Below, in pieces: positions 54,956-63,939 of a stretch of 64,000 nt of DNA; positions within the stretch are counted from its first letter, which is position 1, and every line of letters starts with the position of its first letter. The notes under the pieces were generated by a model. The model ran no database searches. It was not told where the DNA came from and was given only the letters and a program-made list of their open reading frames with translations. The translations under genes and the position numbers were made by a program. Source of the stretch: Crossiella sp. S99.2 (GTDB lineage: Bacteria > Actinomycetota > Actinomycetes > Mycobacteriales > Pseudonocardiaceae); contig NZ_JALMDK010000003.1 of assembly GCF_023094165.1 (NCBI RefSeq), positions 682,001 through 746,000 on the forward strand. The letters are read 5' to 3'.

Positions 54956-55944
54956 TGCTCACCACCATGCTTGTGGTGGTGGTCGTGCTCGCACTGGCCT
55001 TCGACTACACCAACGGTTTCCACGACGCGGCCAACGCCATCGCCTCCGCGGTGTCCACCAGGGCGCTCACCCTGCGCGCGGCCCTGGCCCTGGCGGCGGT
55101 GATGAACCTGATCGGCGCGCTGCTGGGCACGGCGGTCGCGGTCACCGTGGCCTCCGGGGTGATCGACACCCCGGTCGGCGACCACGGGTTGCGGGTGGTG
55201 CTGGCCGCCTTGGTCGGGGCCACCGTGTGGAACCTGATCACCTGGTACTTCGGGCTGCCGTCCTCCTCCTCGCACGCGCTGATCGGCGGCCTGGTCGGCG
55301 CGGCGCTGGCCTCGGCCACCAACGTGCACTGGTCCGGGGTGCTGATCAAGGTGGTGGTGCCGATGGTGGTCTCACCGCTGGTCGGGCTGACCCTGGGCTA
55401 CCTGGTGATGACCGGGATCATGTGGGCCTTCCGCAACGGCAACGCGCACAAGGTCGGCCGCGGCATGCGCCGGGCGCAGATCGTCTCCGCGTCCAGCCTG
55501 GCGCTGGGCCACGGCCTGCAGGACGCGCAGAAGAGCATGGGCGTGATCGTGCTGGCGCTGGTCATCGGCGGTCAGCAGGTCGGTTTCCACGTCCCGTTCT
55601 GGGTGGTGGTGGCCTGCGCGCTGGCGCTGGCCGCCGGCACCTACGCGGGCGGCCTGCGGATCATGCGCACGCTGGGCAGGCGGATCTTCCACCTGACCCC
55701 GCCGCACGGTCTGGCCGCCGAACTGGCCGCCTCCTCGGTGCTGTACCTGACCGCGTTCGTCTTCGCCGCGCCGATCTCCACCACGCACGTGATCACCTCG
55801 GCGGTGATGGGCGTCGGGGCGACCACCCGGCGTTCGGCGGTGCGCTGGTCGGTGGCGGCCGATATCGCCAAGGGCTGGGTGCTGACCCTGCCCGGTTCGG
55901 CCGCGGTGGCCGCGGCCACCTACGGCATCACGGCGTTGTGGTGA
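54955..55944 (+). CDS. pit: Low-affinity inorganic phosphate transporter (PiT family)
   Basis: A 329-residue permease with about 10 helices. The N-terminal FDYTNGFHDAANAIASAVSTRALT and the C-terminal half SASSLALGHGLQDAQKSMGVI are the duplicated PiT signatures. ITWYFGLPSSSSHALIGGL is the hallmark GLPxSxxH motif, with its counterpart FAAPISTTHVI later. It moves metal phosphate with protons. It is encoded with the DUF47 partner, and its 3' end overlaps the convergent SDR gene by 25 bases. Confidence 0.94.
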   Translation: MLTTMLVVVVVLALAFDYTNGFHDAANAIASAVSTRALTLRAALALAAVMNLIGALLGTAVAVTVASGVIDTPVGDHGLRVVLAALVGATVWNLITWYFGLPSSSSHALIGGLVGAALASATNVHWSGVLIKVVVPMVVSPLVGLTLGYLVMTGIMWAFRNGNAHKVGRGMRRAQIVSASSLALGHGLQDAQKSMGVIVLALVIGGQQVGFHVPFWVVVACALALAAGTYAGGLRIMRTLGRRIFHLTPPHGLAAELAASSVLYLTAFVFAAPISTTHVITSAVMGVGATTRRSAVRWSVAADIAKGWVLTLPGSAAVAAATYGITALW

Positions 55945-56888
55945 CGCGGTTCCCGGCCCAGCAGGTCCGCCACCGCGGCGGGCCAGTCCGGGAAGTCGAA
56001 GCGAAAACCCGCCTCCAGGAGGCGTCCTGGCACCACCCGCCTGCTTTTCAGCAGTAGTTCGGTGTCGGAGCGGAGGGCGAACGCACCCAGTTCGGTCATC
56101 CACTTCGCAGCCGGCAGGCCCACCGGGATCCCTTGTGCCGCACGCAGTGCGCGCATGAGGTCCCGGTGCGGCAGCGGGTTGGGCGCGGCCAGGTTGACCG
56201 GGCCGGTCAGCTCCGGGTGCTCCAGCAGGAAGGACACGGCGCGGACCAGGTCCTGGCCGTGGATCCAGGACACGTACTGCTTCCCGCCGGCGACCGGGCC
56301 GCCCAGGCCGAGCCGGGTCAGCCGCCGCAGCACGTGGAAGGCGCCGCCGCGTTCCGGGCTCATCACGATCGCGGTGCGCAGCGCGACCTGGCGGGTGTCC
56401 GGGGTGACGGATTCCCGTTGCGCCGCCTCCCAGTTCTCCGCGATCCGCACGCTGTAGGCCCAGTAGTCCGGCACTCCTGCTTCGCCGCCGCCGATCTCGC
56501 CGGTGGTCTCGTCGTTGGCCTGGTCGAACCGGTGCGCGTAGATGGTGGCGGTGCTCATCTGCAACCAGGTCGCCGGCGGCCGTTCAGCCTGGGCGATGGC
56601 CTCGCCGACCACGCGGGTGGAGTGCACCCGGGAGTCCATCATCTCGCGCAGGTTGGCCGCGGTGTAGCGGCAACTCACACTGCGCCCGGCCAGGTTGATC
56701 ACCGCGTCGCAGCCGTCGATCCGCTCGGCCCACGGCCCCAGCGTTCGACCGTCCCAGTGCAGCCACTCGATCCCCGGCGCGGGCGCGGGACGCCGGCTCA
56801 GCACCAGCACCTCATGGCCAAGCGCGACCAGCGCACGACCCAGAAATCCGCCGATGTGCCCGGCTCCCCCGGGCAGCACGATCTTCAT
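55920..56888 (-). CDS. NAD-dependent epimerase/SDR family protein (YfcH/DUF1731)
   Basis: A 322-residue atypical short-chain dehydrogenase. The Rossmann motif is GGAGHIGGFLGRAL near the start. STATIYAHR in the middle takes the active-site Ser/Tyr place. The C-terminal DUF1731 part includes LKSRRVVPGRLLEAGFRFDFPDW. Family members lack a settled function. ATG 56888 was chosen at the Rossmann start; the longer open frame upstream is not protein-like. A TetR-type inverted repeat lies 21 bases upstream. Confidence 0.9.
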   Translation of the reverse strand: MKIVLPGGAGHIGGFLGRALVALGHEVLVLSRRPAPAPGIEWLHWDGRTLGPWAERIDGCDAVINLAGRSVSCRYTAANLREMMDSRVHSTRVVGEAIAQAERPPATWLQMSTATIYAHRFDQANDETTGEIGGGEAGVPDYWAYSVRIAENWEAAQRESVTPDTRQVALRTAIVMSPERGGAFHVLRRLTRLGLGGPVAGGKQYVSWIHGQDLVRAVSFLLEHPELTGPVNLAAPNPLPHRDLMRALRAAQGIPVGLPAAKWMTELGAFALRSDTELLLKSRRVVPGRLLEAGFRFDFPDWPAAVADLLGREPRHHNAVMP

Positions 56889-56908
56889 GGCACCACCGTA
56901 CAACATAA

Positions 56909-56924
56909 TTGAGCACTCGCTCAA
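56909..56924. promoter_or_regulatory. TetR-type operator upstream of the SDR gene
   Basis: TTGAGC-ACTC-GCTCAA, a perfect 6-bp inverted repeat with a 4-base spacer in a locally AT-rich stretch, 20 bases before the SDR ATG. It has the size and shape of many TetR-family operators. No TetR gene is adjacent. Confidence 0.55.
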
Positions 56925-56994
56925 AACTGTGTTCGACTGGCCGGACCCTGCCAACCCTGGACACCCACCACACCAGCCGTGGTGCGATCCTCGG

Positions 56995-57627
56995 ATGAAG
57001 ATCGTGACGACCGCCCGGGTCGCGGCGGTGGTCTGCGTGCTGTTGCTGTTCCCCGGCTGCGTGCCCCCGCCGCCTGCCACCACAGCTGTGGCAGCACCCA
57101 CCTCGGGCAAACCCCAGCCCACCGAGACCGTGCCGGAACGGCAGTGGTGCTACGACGGCGTCCCGTACAACCCGCGCAGCCCCGAGTACCGCGGTCCCGG
57201 CCCGCACCTGGCCACCGTGGCCGCGCTGCCCAGCGGAAGCTGGCTGGTCAGCACGCTGAGTCCGGGCGCCCCACTGCTACCCCGGCGGTGGTACCCGGCC
57301 ATGTCCGACCAGTTCGACCGGAACCGGGTGACCCTGGTGGTCTGCGCGTTCCTGCCCACCCCGGCGGGCACCCAGCGCACCGGCACCTGCGACTGCGCCG
57401 ACCAGGAGACCAAACGGCCGCGCGCGGTGGACATCGTGCCGGCCCGCTACAGCTTCACCGTGCTCGAAGCCCGGACCGGGCGGAAAATCGGGCAGTTCAC
57501 CCTGCCCGGAAGTGAGAACCACTGCCCGCGCGGGCTACAGGTGGCGGGTGGCCAGAGCATTGGCCAGCGGGTCGGCGAGGCCGCCTTCGCCGCCGAACTG
57601 GATCCTTTTGTGCACGGGAAACGCTGA
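56995..57627 (+). CDS. Putative lipoprotein of unknown function
   Basis: A 210-residue protein. The signal is MKIVTTARVAAVVCVLLLF followed by the lipobox PGC near residue 22, so it is probably lipid-anchored outside the membrane. A Pro/Thr-rich linker follows. The mature domain has several cysteines (WCYDG, VVCAF, CDCADQE, NHCPRG) that could form disulfides. I do not recognise the fold. It diverges from the SDR gene. Confidence 0.75.
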   Translation: MKIVTTARVAAVVCVLLLFPGCVPPPPATTAVAAPTSGKPQPTETVPERQWCYDGVPYNPRSPEYRGPGPHLATVAALPSGSWLVSTLSPGAPLLPRRWYPAMSDQFDRNRVTLVVCAFLPTPAGTQRTGTCDCADQETKRPRAVDIVPARYSFTVLEARTGRKIGQFTLPGSENHCPRGLQVAGGQSIGQRVGEAAFAAELDPFVHGKR

Positions 57628-57697
57628 TCCGCGCTGTGATCCGCGCCTCTTTCAGCCGTCAGCTAATTGGGAAGAACCAGATCGGGAGAACGGTTAC

Positions 57698-57707
57698 CCT
57701 AATTAGG
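57698..57707. promoter_or_regulatory. CCTAATTAGG palindrome upstream of the DHA2 efflux gene
   Basis: A 10-bp perfect palindrome in an AT-rich stretch 89 bases before the transporter ATG. A related CTAATTGG lies at 57663. MarR- and TetR-type efflux regulators often bind such sites, but no regulator gene is adjacent. Confidence 0.4.
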
Positions 57708-57796
57708 TGACGCTGGGGGGCTGTCCGGGCCCGTCGCCCATCGTTTCCCCATCCTCCCTGATCACCGCAGGCTCGGATCCGCCAGGAGCACTCCCC

Positions 57797-59251
57797 ATGA
57801 CGACCAGCACCACCACCGCCCCGCCGCGCCCGGAGCAAGCTCCGGCGCGCCCCGGTCTGCTGATCGGGGTGCTAGTCCTCTCCGCGTTCGTGATGATCCT
57901 CAACGAGACCATCATGAGCGTCGCGCTGCGGGACCTCACCGTAGACCTCAAGGTGCCCACCACCACGATCCAGTGGCTGACCAGTGGCTTCCTGCTGACC
58001 ATGGCCGTGGTCATCCCGACCACCGGCTTCCTGCTCGAACGCTTCACTCCGCGCCAGGTCTTCGCGGTCTCGCTGACCGCGTTCTCCTTGGGCACCCTGC
58101 TCTGCGGCATCGCACCCGGTTTCGAGGTGCTGCTGACCGGCCGGGTCGTGCAGGCCGTCGGCACCGCGATGATGCTGCCGCTGCTGATGACCACCGTGAT
58201 GCGCCTGGTGCCGCTGGAGCGGCGCGGGGCGACCATGGGCACGATCACCATCGTCATCGCGGTGGCCCCGGCCGTCGGGCCGACCATCGGTGGCGCGGTG
58301 CTCTCCTCGCTGGGCTGGCGGTGGATGTTCCTGATCGTGCTGCCGCTGGCGGTCGGCGCCCTGGTGGCCGGCCTGGCTCTGCTGCGCATCCACACCGAGA
58401 CCCGCCCGGTGCCGCTGGACCTGTTCTCGGTGCTGCTGTCCGCGCTCGGTTTCGGCGGTCTGCTCTACGGTCTCTCCGCCAGCGGTGAGTCCGCGGGCGG
58501 GCATGCGCCGGTGCCGCCGTGGCTTTCGGTGCTCGTCGGCGCGGTGTCGCTGCTGATCTTCGGCTGGCGGCAGCTGCGCCTGCAGCGCGAGGACAAGGCG
58601 CTGCTGGACCTGCGGCCGTTCACGCACCGCTCGTTCGTGGTCGGGCTGGTGCTCAGCGCACTGCTGTTCGTCTGCCTGATCGGCGCGGGCGCGATCCTGC
58701 TGCCGCTGTACCTGCAGACCGTGCTGCACACCTCGACCTTCGTCAGCGGCCTCGCGGTGCTGCCCGGCGGTCTGGTGCTCGGTCTGCTCGGCCGCCCGGT
58801 GGGCAAGCTGTTCGACAAGGTGGGCGCCCGCCCGCTGGTCATCCCCGGCGCGCTGTCCATGGCGGTCTCGCTGTGGCTGTTCTCCTTGCTCGGCCCGGGT
58901 TCGCCGCTGCTCGCGGTGATCGGCATCCACGTGCTGCTGATGATCGGCCTCGGCCTGATGATGACCCCGCTGATGACCGAGTCCCTTGGCTCGCTGCCGG
59001 AGCAGCTCTACTCGCACGGCAGCGCGATCCTGGCCACGCTCCAGCAGGTGGCAGGCGCGCTCGGCACCGCGGTGTTCATCACCGTGGCCACCGTGGGCAG
59101 TGTGGACCGCTCCACCGGCAGCCCGGACGTCGAGGGCCTGCACATGGCGTTCCTGGTGGCGGGTGTGATCGGCCTGGTCGCCCTGGCCGGATCGTTCTTC
59201 GTCCGCGCCAAGCAGCCGGGCAGCGCCCCGGCCGCACCGGCCATGCACTGA
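57797..59251 (+). CDS. DHA2-family multidrug MFS transporter
   Basis: A 484-residue drug:H+ antiporter with about 14 helices. It has the motif A-like FLLERFTPRQVF, motif C-like VAPAVGPTIGGAVLSSLGWRWMF, and VMILNETIMSVALRDLTVDL in the first helix as in LfrA/EmrB relatives. The ATG at 57797 has AGGAG 8 bases upstream. It probably exports hydrophobic or cationic compounds. A strong bidirectional terminator follows. Confidence 0.92.
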   Translation: MTTSTTTAPPRPEQAPARPGLLIGVLVLSAFVMILNETIMSVALRDLTVDLKVPTTTIQWLTSGFLLTMAVVIPTTGFLLERFTPRQVFAVSLTAFSLGTLLCGIAPGFEVLLTGRVVQAVGTAMMLPLLMTTVMRLVPLERRGATMGTITIVIAVAPAVGPTIGGAVLSSLGWRWMFLIVLPLAVGALVAGLALLRIHTETRPVPLDLFSVLLSALGFGGLLYGLSASGESAGGHAPVPPWLSVLVGAVSLLIFGWRQLRLQREDKALLDLRPFTHRSFVVGLVLSALLFVCLIGAGAILLPLYLQTVLHTSTFVSGLAVLPGGLVLGLLGRPVGKLFDKVGARPLVIPGALSMAVSLWLFSLLGPGSPLLAVIGIHVLLMIGLGLMMTPLMTESLGSLPEQLYSHGSAILATLQQVAGALGTAVFITVATVGSVDRSTGSPDVEGLHMAFLVAGVIGLVALAGSFFVRAKQPGSAPAAPAMH

Positions 59252-59263
59252 GAATCCTGACCC

Positions 59264-59301
59264 GCGAAGGGGGATCGGCGAGTTCGCCGGTCCCCCTTCG
59301 C
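59264..59301. terminator. Strong bidirectional terminator
   Basis: A 17-bp stem (GCGAAGGGGGATCGGCG pairing with CGCCGGTCCCCCTTCGC, one T-G wobble) with loop AGTT. It sits between the convergent ends of the DHA2 gene (59251) and the SdrD-like gene (59306). Confidence 0.8.
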
Positions 59302-59305
59302 ACGT

Positions 59306-60715
59306 TCAGCGGCCCGGAATCGGCCGGAGCACGTGTGCCCAGCCGCTGAAGTCATTCGGCGGCGCGACCACGTCGAACACCACGTCCTTGCGCACGAATC
59401 CCCAGCCCTGCACGGTCATCCGGTACCGCCCGGCCGGACCGGCCAGCTTGACCAGGCCCGCGCCGTCGGTCTGCGCGGTGAACTCGTGCCCGTTGTCCAG
59501 GTCGATCAGCCGGACCTCCTGGTTGACCAGCCCCTCACCCGCGTCGACGGTGCCATTGTTGTTCCGGTCGTCGAACAGCGTGCCGCTGACGGCCCCGTCC
59601 CGCCCGGTCACCTTGGCCACCAGCAGTCCGCTGGGCTGCCCGTCGGAGTGCTCCTCCAGCTGGTAGAAGTCGCAGCTCTGGTACAGGTAGCCGCGCACCC
59701 CGCCGTGCGCGGGCACCGTGCCACGCACCCGGAACTCGCGGGTCTGTCCCGGCTGGACCGTCGCACCGGCCGCGTCGTAGCCGAGTTCGCCCCAGCCCGC
59801 CGGCGGGACCTCCAGCTGCAGGCGGTTGTCCATCCGGTCGCAGGCCACGTGGATCCCGGTCAGCGGCCGGGTCCCGGTGTTCGTCAGGGTCAGGCGGATC
59901 TCGGCCTCAGCGCCGACCGGGTAGCTCGCCTGATCCAGCGCGACGGTGGCCCGCAGGGACTCGGAGAGCGGGCGCATCGCCCGGAACGGCACCTTGACCT
60001 CGGGCGTCGCGCCGTCCAACCGCAGTTCCTGGTACCCGTGGCTGATCCAGCCGCCCGGCAGGCTCTGCACGCTCACCGAGTACTTGCCGGTGGCCGCCCC
60101 AGGGAAGGAGTACCCGCCGTCAGTGCCGGTGACCGCGGTGCGCGCGCCCTCGTTGTTGCGCAGCTCCACCGTCGCCCCGGCCAGGCCCTCCCCCGCCGAG
60201 GGCTCGCCGTTCAGGTCGGCGTCGCCGTAGATCTGCCCGCTCACCACCACCTTGGTCTCCGGCGAGACCACCGGCACCAGTGCCTCGCCGAGGTCGTCGG
60301 CCGGGTTCACATCGCGGGGCGACAACGCGCCCAGTTTGAACCGGGCGTCCCCGCCGCCCCACCCGCCGAGATGCCCGCGCAGCGTGTACTCCCGGGACTG
60401 CCCCGGCAGGTAGCTCGCGCCGAGCCCGCCCGGCCCGAGATCACCCCAGTCGCTCATGTCCGCGATGTAGAACGAGGTTCCGGAGATCGGCCGCTCGTCC
60501 TTGCGCAGGTAGTAGGCACCCTGGTTACCGACGTTGGTCACGGTGAGCTTGACGGTGATCGGATCTCCCGGCAGGTAGGTCCCGCTGGGCACCGAGACCG
60601 TGCTGCGGATGTCCGGCCCCTCCACCGCGGCGGCCGGGCCCGCGACCAACCCACTGGCTGCCAACGACAACACGACCGCGCCGGTCAGCACGCGCGCTGA
60701 TGACAACGACCCCAT
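59306..60715 (-). CDS. Secreted protein with SdrD-B-like and CARDB-like domains
   Basis: A 469-residue exported protein. Residues 1-30 form a signal peptide ending near GPAAAV-EGP. Residues about 35-150 and 245-350 are beta-sandwich domains with a TVTNVGN- or TLTNTGT-type core (CARDB/DUF11-like). Two SdrD-B-like domains follow them (SGQIYGDADLNGEPSAGEGL and SGTLFDDRNNNGTVDAGEGL), each with the Asp/Asn-rich Ca2+-binding style. There is no sortase signal or C-terminal anchor, so it is probably released or loosely wall-associated. ATG 60715 follows GAGGGGGA. Confidence 0.87.
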   Translation of the reverse strand: MGSLSSARVLTGAVVLSLAASGLVAGPAAAVEGPDIRSTVSVPSGTYLPGDPITVKLTVTNVGNQGAYYLRKDERPISGTSFYIADMSDWGDLGPGGLGASYLPGQSREYTLRGHLGGWGGGDARFKLGALSPRDVNPADDLGEALVPVVSPETKVVVSGQIYGDADLNGEPSAGEGLAGATVELRNNEGARTAVTGTDGGYSFPGAATGKYSVSVQSLPGGWISHGYQELRLDGATPEVKVPFRAMRPLSESLRATVALDQASYPVGAEAEIRLTLTNTGTRPLTGIHVACDRMDNRLQLEVPPAGWGELGYDAAGATVQPGQTREFRVRGTVPAHGGVRGYLYQSCDFYQLEEHSDGQPSGLLVAKVTGRDGAVSGTLFDDRNNNGTVDAGEGLVNQEVRLIDLDNGHEFTAQTDGAGLVKLAGPAGRYRMTVQGWGFVRKDVVFDVVAPPNDFSGWAHVLRPIPGR

Positions 60716-60815
60716 GCGCTGTTCCCCCTCGACTGCCCGCGCGCCCACCGCGCGTGGCTCCTCATGTACACACTGGAGTCTTGATCTAGGTTGCCCAAAG
60801 TGACCCAGACCACAG

Positions 60816-61631
60816 TCAGCGGAGCGCGCCCGCGGTGGCCCCGGCCTGGATCTGCCGCTGGAACACCACATAGGCCACCAGCACCGGCAGCATCGCGATG
60901 GTCAGCCCGGCGAACAGCCCACTCCAGTCCCCGCGGTAGCCCTGGCTGGTGGACAGCGCGGCCAGGCCCTGGGCGAGCACGTAGTTGTCCGGGTCCGGGT
61001 TGAGCACCAGCGGCAGCAGGTACTGGTTCCACAGACCGAGGAAGTTGAAGATGGCCACCGAGATCAGGCCGGGGCGGGCCATCGGCAGCATGATCCGGAA
61101 GAACACCCCGGCGTGCGAGCAGCCGTCGAGGAACGCGGCCTCGGCCACCGCGCTGGGCAGGCCACGGAAGAAGGCGTGCAGGAAGAAGATGGTGAACGGG
61201 GTGGCGAAGGCGGTGTAGACCAGGATCAGTCCGAGGTGGGTGCCGAGCAAGCCCAGCTGCTGCACGGTGAAGAACAGCGGCACGAGCGCCAGGAAGGTCG
61301 GGAAGAACATCGAGGCGACGAACAGGTAGTAGACGAACCTGTTGCCGCGGAAGGGATAGCGGGCCAGCGCGTAGGCGGCCAGCGCGCCCAGCAGCATGGT
61401 CAGCGCCAGCGCGCCGCCGACCACCAGCACCGAGTTGAGGAAGTAGCGGCCGATATCGGCCTCGGTCCAGGCCCGGCCGAAGTTCGTCCACTGTGGACTC
61501 TCCGGCAGCGACCACGGGCTGGTCAGGATCTCCCGGTCGGTCTTGAGCGCGCTCAGCGCGGCCCACAGCAACGGGAACCCGGTGACCAGGGTCCAGCCCA
61601 GCAGCGCCAGGTGCAGCGGGATCCGTCTCAT
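60816..61631 (-). CDS. Carbohydrate ABC transporter permease (MalG type)
   Basis: A 271-residue permease with six helices and the EAA loop EAAFLDGCSHAGVFFRIMLPMARPG. It starts with an ATG overlapping the stop of the MalF-type gene. It works with that permease and an ATPase encoded elsewhere, probably a shared MsiK-like one. A GTCCACTGTGGAC element lies within it at 61486-61498. Confidence 0.93.
   Translation of the reverse strand: MRRIPLHLALLGWTLVTGFPLLWAALSALKTDREILTSPWSLPESPQWTNFGRAWTEADIGRYFLNSVLVVGGALALTMLLGALAAYALARYPFRGNRFVYYLFVASMFFPTFLALVPLFFTVQQLGLLGTHLGLILVYTAFATPFTIFFLHAFFRGLPSAVAEAAFLDGCSHAGVFFRIMLPMARPGLISVAIFNFLGLWNQYLLPLVLNPDPDNYVLAQGLAALSTSQGYRGDWSGLFAGLTIAMLPVLVAYVVFQRQIQAGATAGALR
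61486..61498. repeat. GTCCACTGTGGAC palindrome, intragenic copy
   Basis: Exact copy of the element with T at the centre, inside the MalG-type permease gene. Confidence 0.65.
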
Positions 61632-62536
61632 GCCAGCTCCACCCGCTCCCGGCGGCCCGCGCGCAACGCCAGCACCGCGAAGACCAGGGTGCCGAAGAAC
61701 AACGCCACCCCCATCGCGGCCGCGTAGCCGAACCGGCTGAAGCTGAAGGCGTTGCGGTACAACGAAAGCCCGATGACCTCAGTGGCCCCGTCCGGTCCGC
61801 CGGGTCCCACGGTCATGATCTGCACCAGCGCGAAGCCGTCCAGCGCGGCCATGCCCAGGTAGACGAAGGCCACCTGCACGTTGTCCCACAGCAGCGGCAA
61901 GGTGATCCGCCGGAAGGTGGTCCACTGCCCGGCGCCGTCCAGCAGCGCGGCCTCGTAGAACTCCCGCGGGATGGCGTCCATGGCCGCACTGAACAGCACC
62001 AGGTAGAAGCCCACGCCGGACCAGATCAGCACCGCCAGCACCGCGAACAGGGCCAGTCCTGGCTCGGCCAGCCAGCTGCGCGCCAGCCCGTCCAGGCCGA
62101 GTGCGCGCAGCCCACCGTTGATCAGTCCGCTGTTCGGGTTGTAGGCGAATCCCCACAGCACGGCCACGATCGCCACCGAGAGCAGCTGCGGGAAGAAGAA
62201 CACGATCGAGTAGAACCGGGCCCCGCGCACCCCGGAGCGGCCACCGCGAGAGCCGAACTTGAGCGCGGTGGCCAGGAACAGGCCCAGCGCGATGGTGCCC
62301 AGCGGCAGGGTCAGCAGCAGCACCAGGTTGTTGCGCACCGCAGCCAGGAACAGCGGATCCGAGCCGAGCTGGACGAAGTTGTCCAGCCCGACGAACCGCG
62401 CCTGCCCGGCCACCCCGTTCCAGTCGGTGAGCGAGAGGTAGAACGCCTGCGCGTACGGGGAAAGCACGAACACCACGTGCAGCAGCAACGCGGGCAGCAG
62501 GGCGCAGGCGACAAAACCCAGACCCCGCCGCCTCAT
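61628..62536 (-). CDS. Carbohydrate ABC transporter permease (MalF type)
   Basis: A 302-residue permease with the CUT1 start region (LHVVFVLSPYAQAFYLSLTDW) and EAA loop EAALLDGAGQWTTFRRITLPLLW. It is coupled on both sides by ATGA overlaps to the binding protein and the MalG-type permease. Confidence 0.93.
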   Translation of the reverse strand: MRRRGLGFVACALLPALLLHVVFVLSPYAQAFYLSLTDWNGVAGQARFVGLDNFVQLGSDPLFLAAVRNNLVLLLTLPLGTIALGLFLATALKFGSRGGRSGVRGARFYSIVFFFPQLLSVAIVAVLWGFAYNPNSGLINGGLRALGLDGLARSWLAEPGLALFAVLAVLIWSGVGFYLVLFSAAMDAIPREFYEAALLDGAGQWTTFRRITLPLLWDNVQVAFVYLGMAALDGFALVQIMTVGPGGPDGATEVIGLSLYRNAFSFSRFGYAAAMGVALFFGTLVFAVLALRAGRRERVELA

Positions 62537-63939
62537 TTGCGGGTGTACTTCTTGACGCCGGAGTCCTTGGCCAGTGCGTCGGCCGCCAGTTGCAGGCGGT
62601 CGGCGAAGGCCGCCGGGGTGAGTCGCCGGGTGATCAGCTCACCGACCGCGTCGTCGGTGGCCTTGCGCAGCTGCGGATACCAGCCGCGGTGCCGGAAGCT
62701 GATCAGCTCCGTCCCGGCCGCGCGCACGGCGGCGCTGACCGAGCCGAGTCCGCTGGACAGGGTCAGTCCGTCGGTGGCCCCGGCGACCGAGGGCAGGGTG
62801 CCCGCGGTCCGGGCGAACTCGCGGCAGGCGTTGCGGGAGAACAGCATCCGCAGGAAGTCCAGTCCGCCGGCGATGTTCTTGGCCTTGGCCGGAACCAGGT
62901 AGGACTCGGTGCTGGAGGCTTCCAGCGCGGTGGGTTTGAGCTTGTCGGCGGCGGTGCGCGCGGGCAACACGCCCAGGGTCATGTCGAAGCCCGGCGGGGT
63001 GACCTCGCGCTGTTCGCTCTCCAGCCAGGAGCCGGATGGGATGAACGCGGCCTTGCCCTGGCACCAGGCTGCTTGGGCTTCGGTGTGCGACAACGCTTCC
63101 GAGCCGGGCATGAAGTAGCCGCGCCCGGCCAGTTCGGCGAACGCCTCGGCCGCACCGCGTAGCGCTTCATGCCGCCAGGCGCCGGGTTCCAGGTTGTCCA
63201 GGGCCCGCACCAGGTCCATGCCACCGGTCTTGGCGGCCATGGTGAGCAGTGGATCGGTGATGTAGTCCGGATATTTGCCCTGGTAGGTCCAGGGCGCGAT
63301 GCCGGTTTTCTTGATCTCCGCGCACAGCGCGAGCATGGCCTCCCAGGTGGCCGGGTAGGTCCAGCCCTGCTTGGCGAACAACGACTTCGAGTACCACAGG
63401 CCCCACACGGTGAAGGTGTAGTTCAGGTGCACGCAGACGCCGTCGCGTTCACCGTCCTCGACCACGCCGGGCAGCAGGGTGTTCCGCACGGTGACGTTGG
63501 GGTCGTCCCAGGAGGGGGCGTCGAGCAGTTCGGCCAGGTTGGTGAGCTGACCGGCGGCGGCGAGTGCGGAGATGTCCAGCGCGCCGGCCCCGGTGTTGTC
63601 GACGACGTCCGGCGGGGTGTTGGCCACGAACCGCGGCCGCAGGGTGTCGCCGACCTGCTGGATGCCCCGGTGCTCGATCGCGCTGCCCGGGTACCGCTCC
63701 AGGTAGACCTTCTCCGCGGCCAGCACGTAGTCGTCGCCGTAGCCGCCCTTGAAGACCACCACCTCCAGCGGTGACCCGGCCTTGACCCCGAACGGGTTGC
63801 GCGCACTGCGCTCCCCGCGCTCACCCGGACCGGCGCCCGGCCCGCCGCCGGTGACACAGGCGCCGAGCAGCGGCGCGGACACCCCGAGCACGGCCGCGGC
63901 GCGCAGCAGGGCGCGGCGGGAGATGTTGGTGGTTGCCAT
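62533..63939 (-). CDS. Sugar ABC transporter substrate-binding lipoprotein
   Basis: A 468-residue extracellular family-1 solute-binding protein. The signal carries a twin-arginine-like SRRALLR (7-13) and a lipobox LLGA-C28, so it is probably a Tat-exported lipoprotein. The mature domain shows AGDALSHTEAQAAWCQGKAAFIPSGSWL-like core elements (WCQGKAAFIPSGSWLESEQ) common in CUT1 binding proteins. It is first in a three-gene operon with the permeases; the ligand is unknown. AGAAGGGGG precedes the ATG at 63939. The last 61 bases of the window upstream show no further gene. Confidence 0.92.
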   Translation of the reverse strand: MATTNISRRALLRAAAVLGVSAPLLGACVTGGGPGAGPGERGERSARNPFGVKAGSPLEVVVFKGGYGDDYVLAAEKVYLERYPGSAIEHRGIQQVGDTLRPRFVANTPPDVVDNTGAGALDISALAAAGQLTNLAELLDAPSWDDPNVTVRNTLLPGVVEDGERDGVCVHLNYTFTVWGLWYSKSLFAKQGWTYPATWEAMLALCAEIKKTGIAPWTYQGKYPDYITDPLLTMAAKTGGMDLVRALDNLEPGAWRHEALRGAAEAFAELAGRGYFMPGSEALSHTEAQAAWCQGKAAFIPSGSWLESEQREVTPPGFDMTLGVLPARTAADKLKPTALEASSTESYLVPAKAKNIAGGLDFLRMLFSRNACREFARTAGTLPSVAGATDGLTLSSGLGSVSAAVRAAGTELISFRHRGWYPQLRKATDDAVGELITRRLTPAAFADRLQLAADALAKDSGVKKYTRK

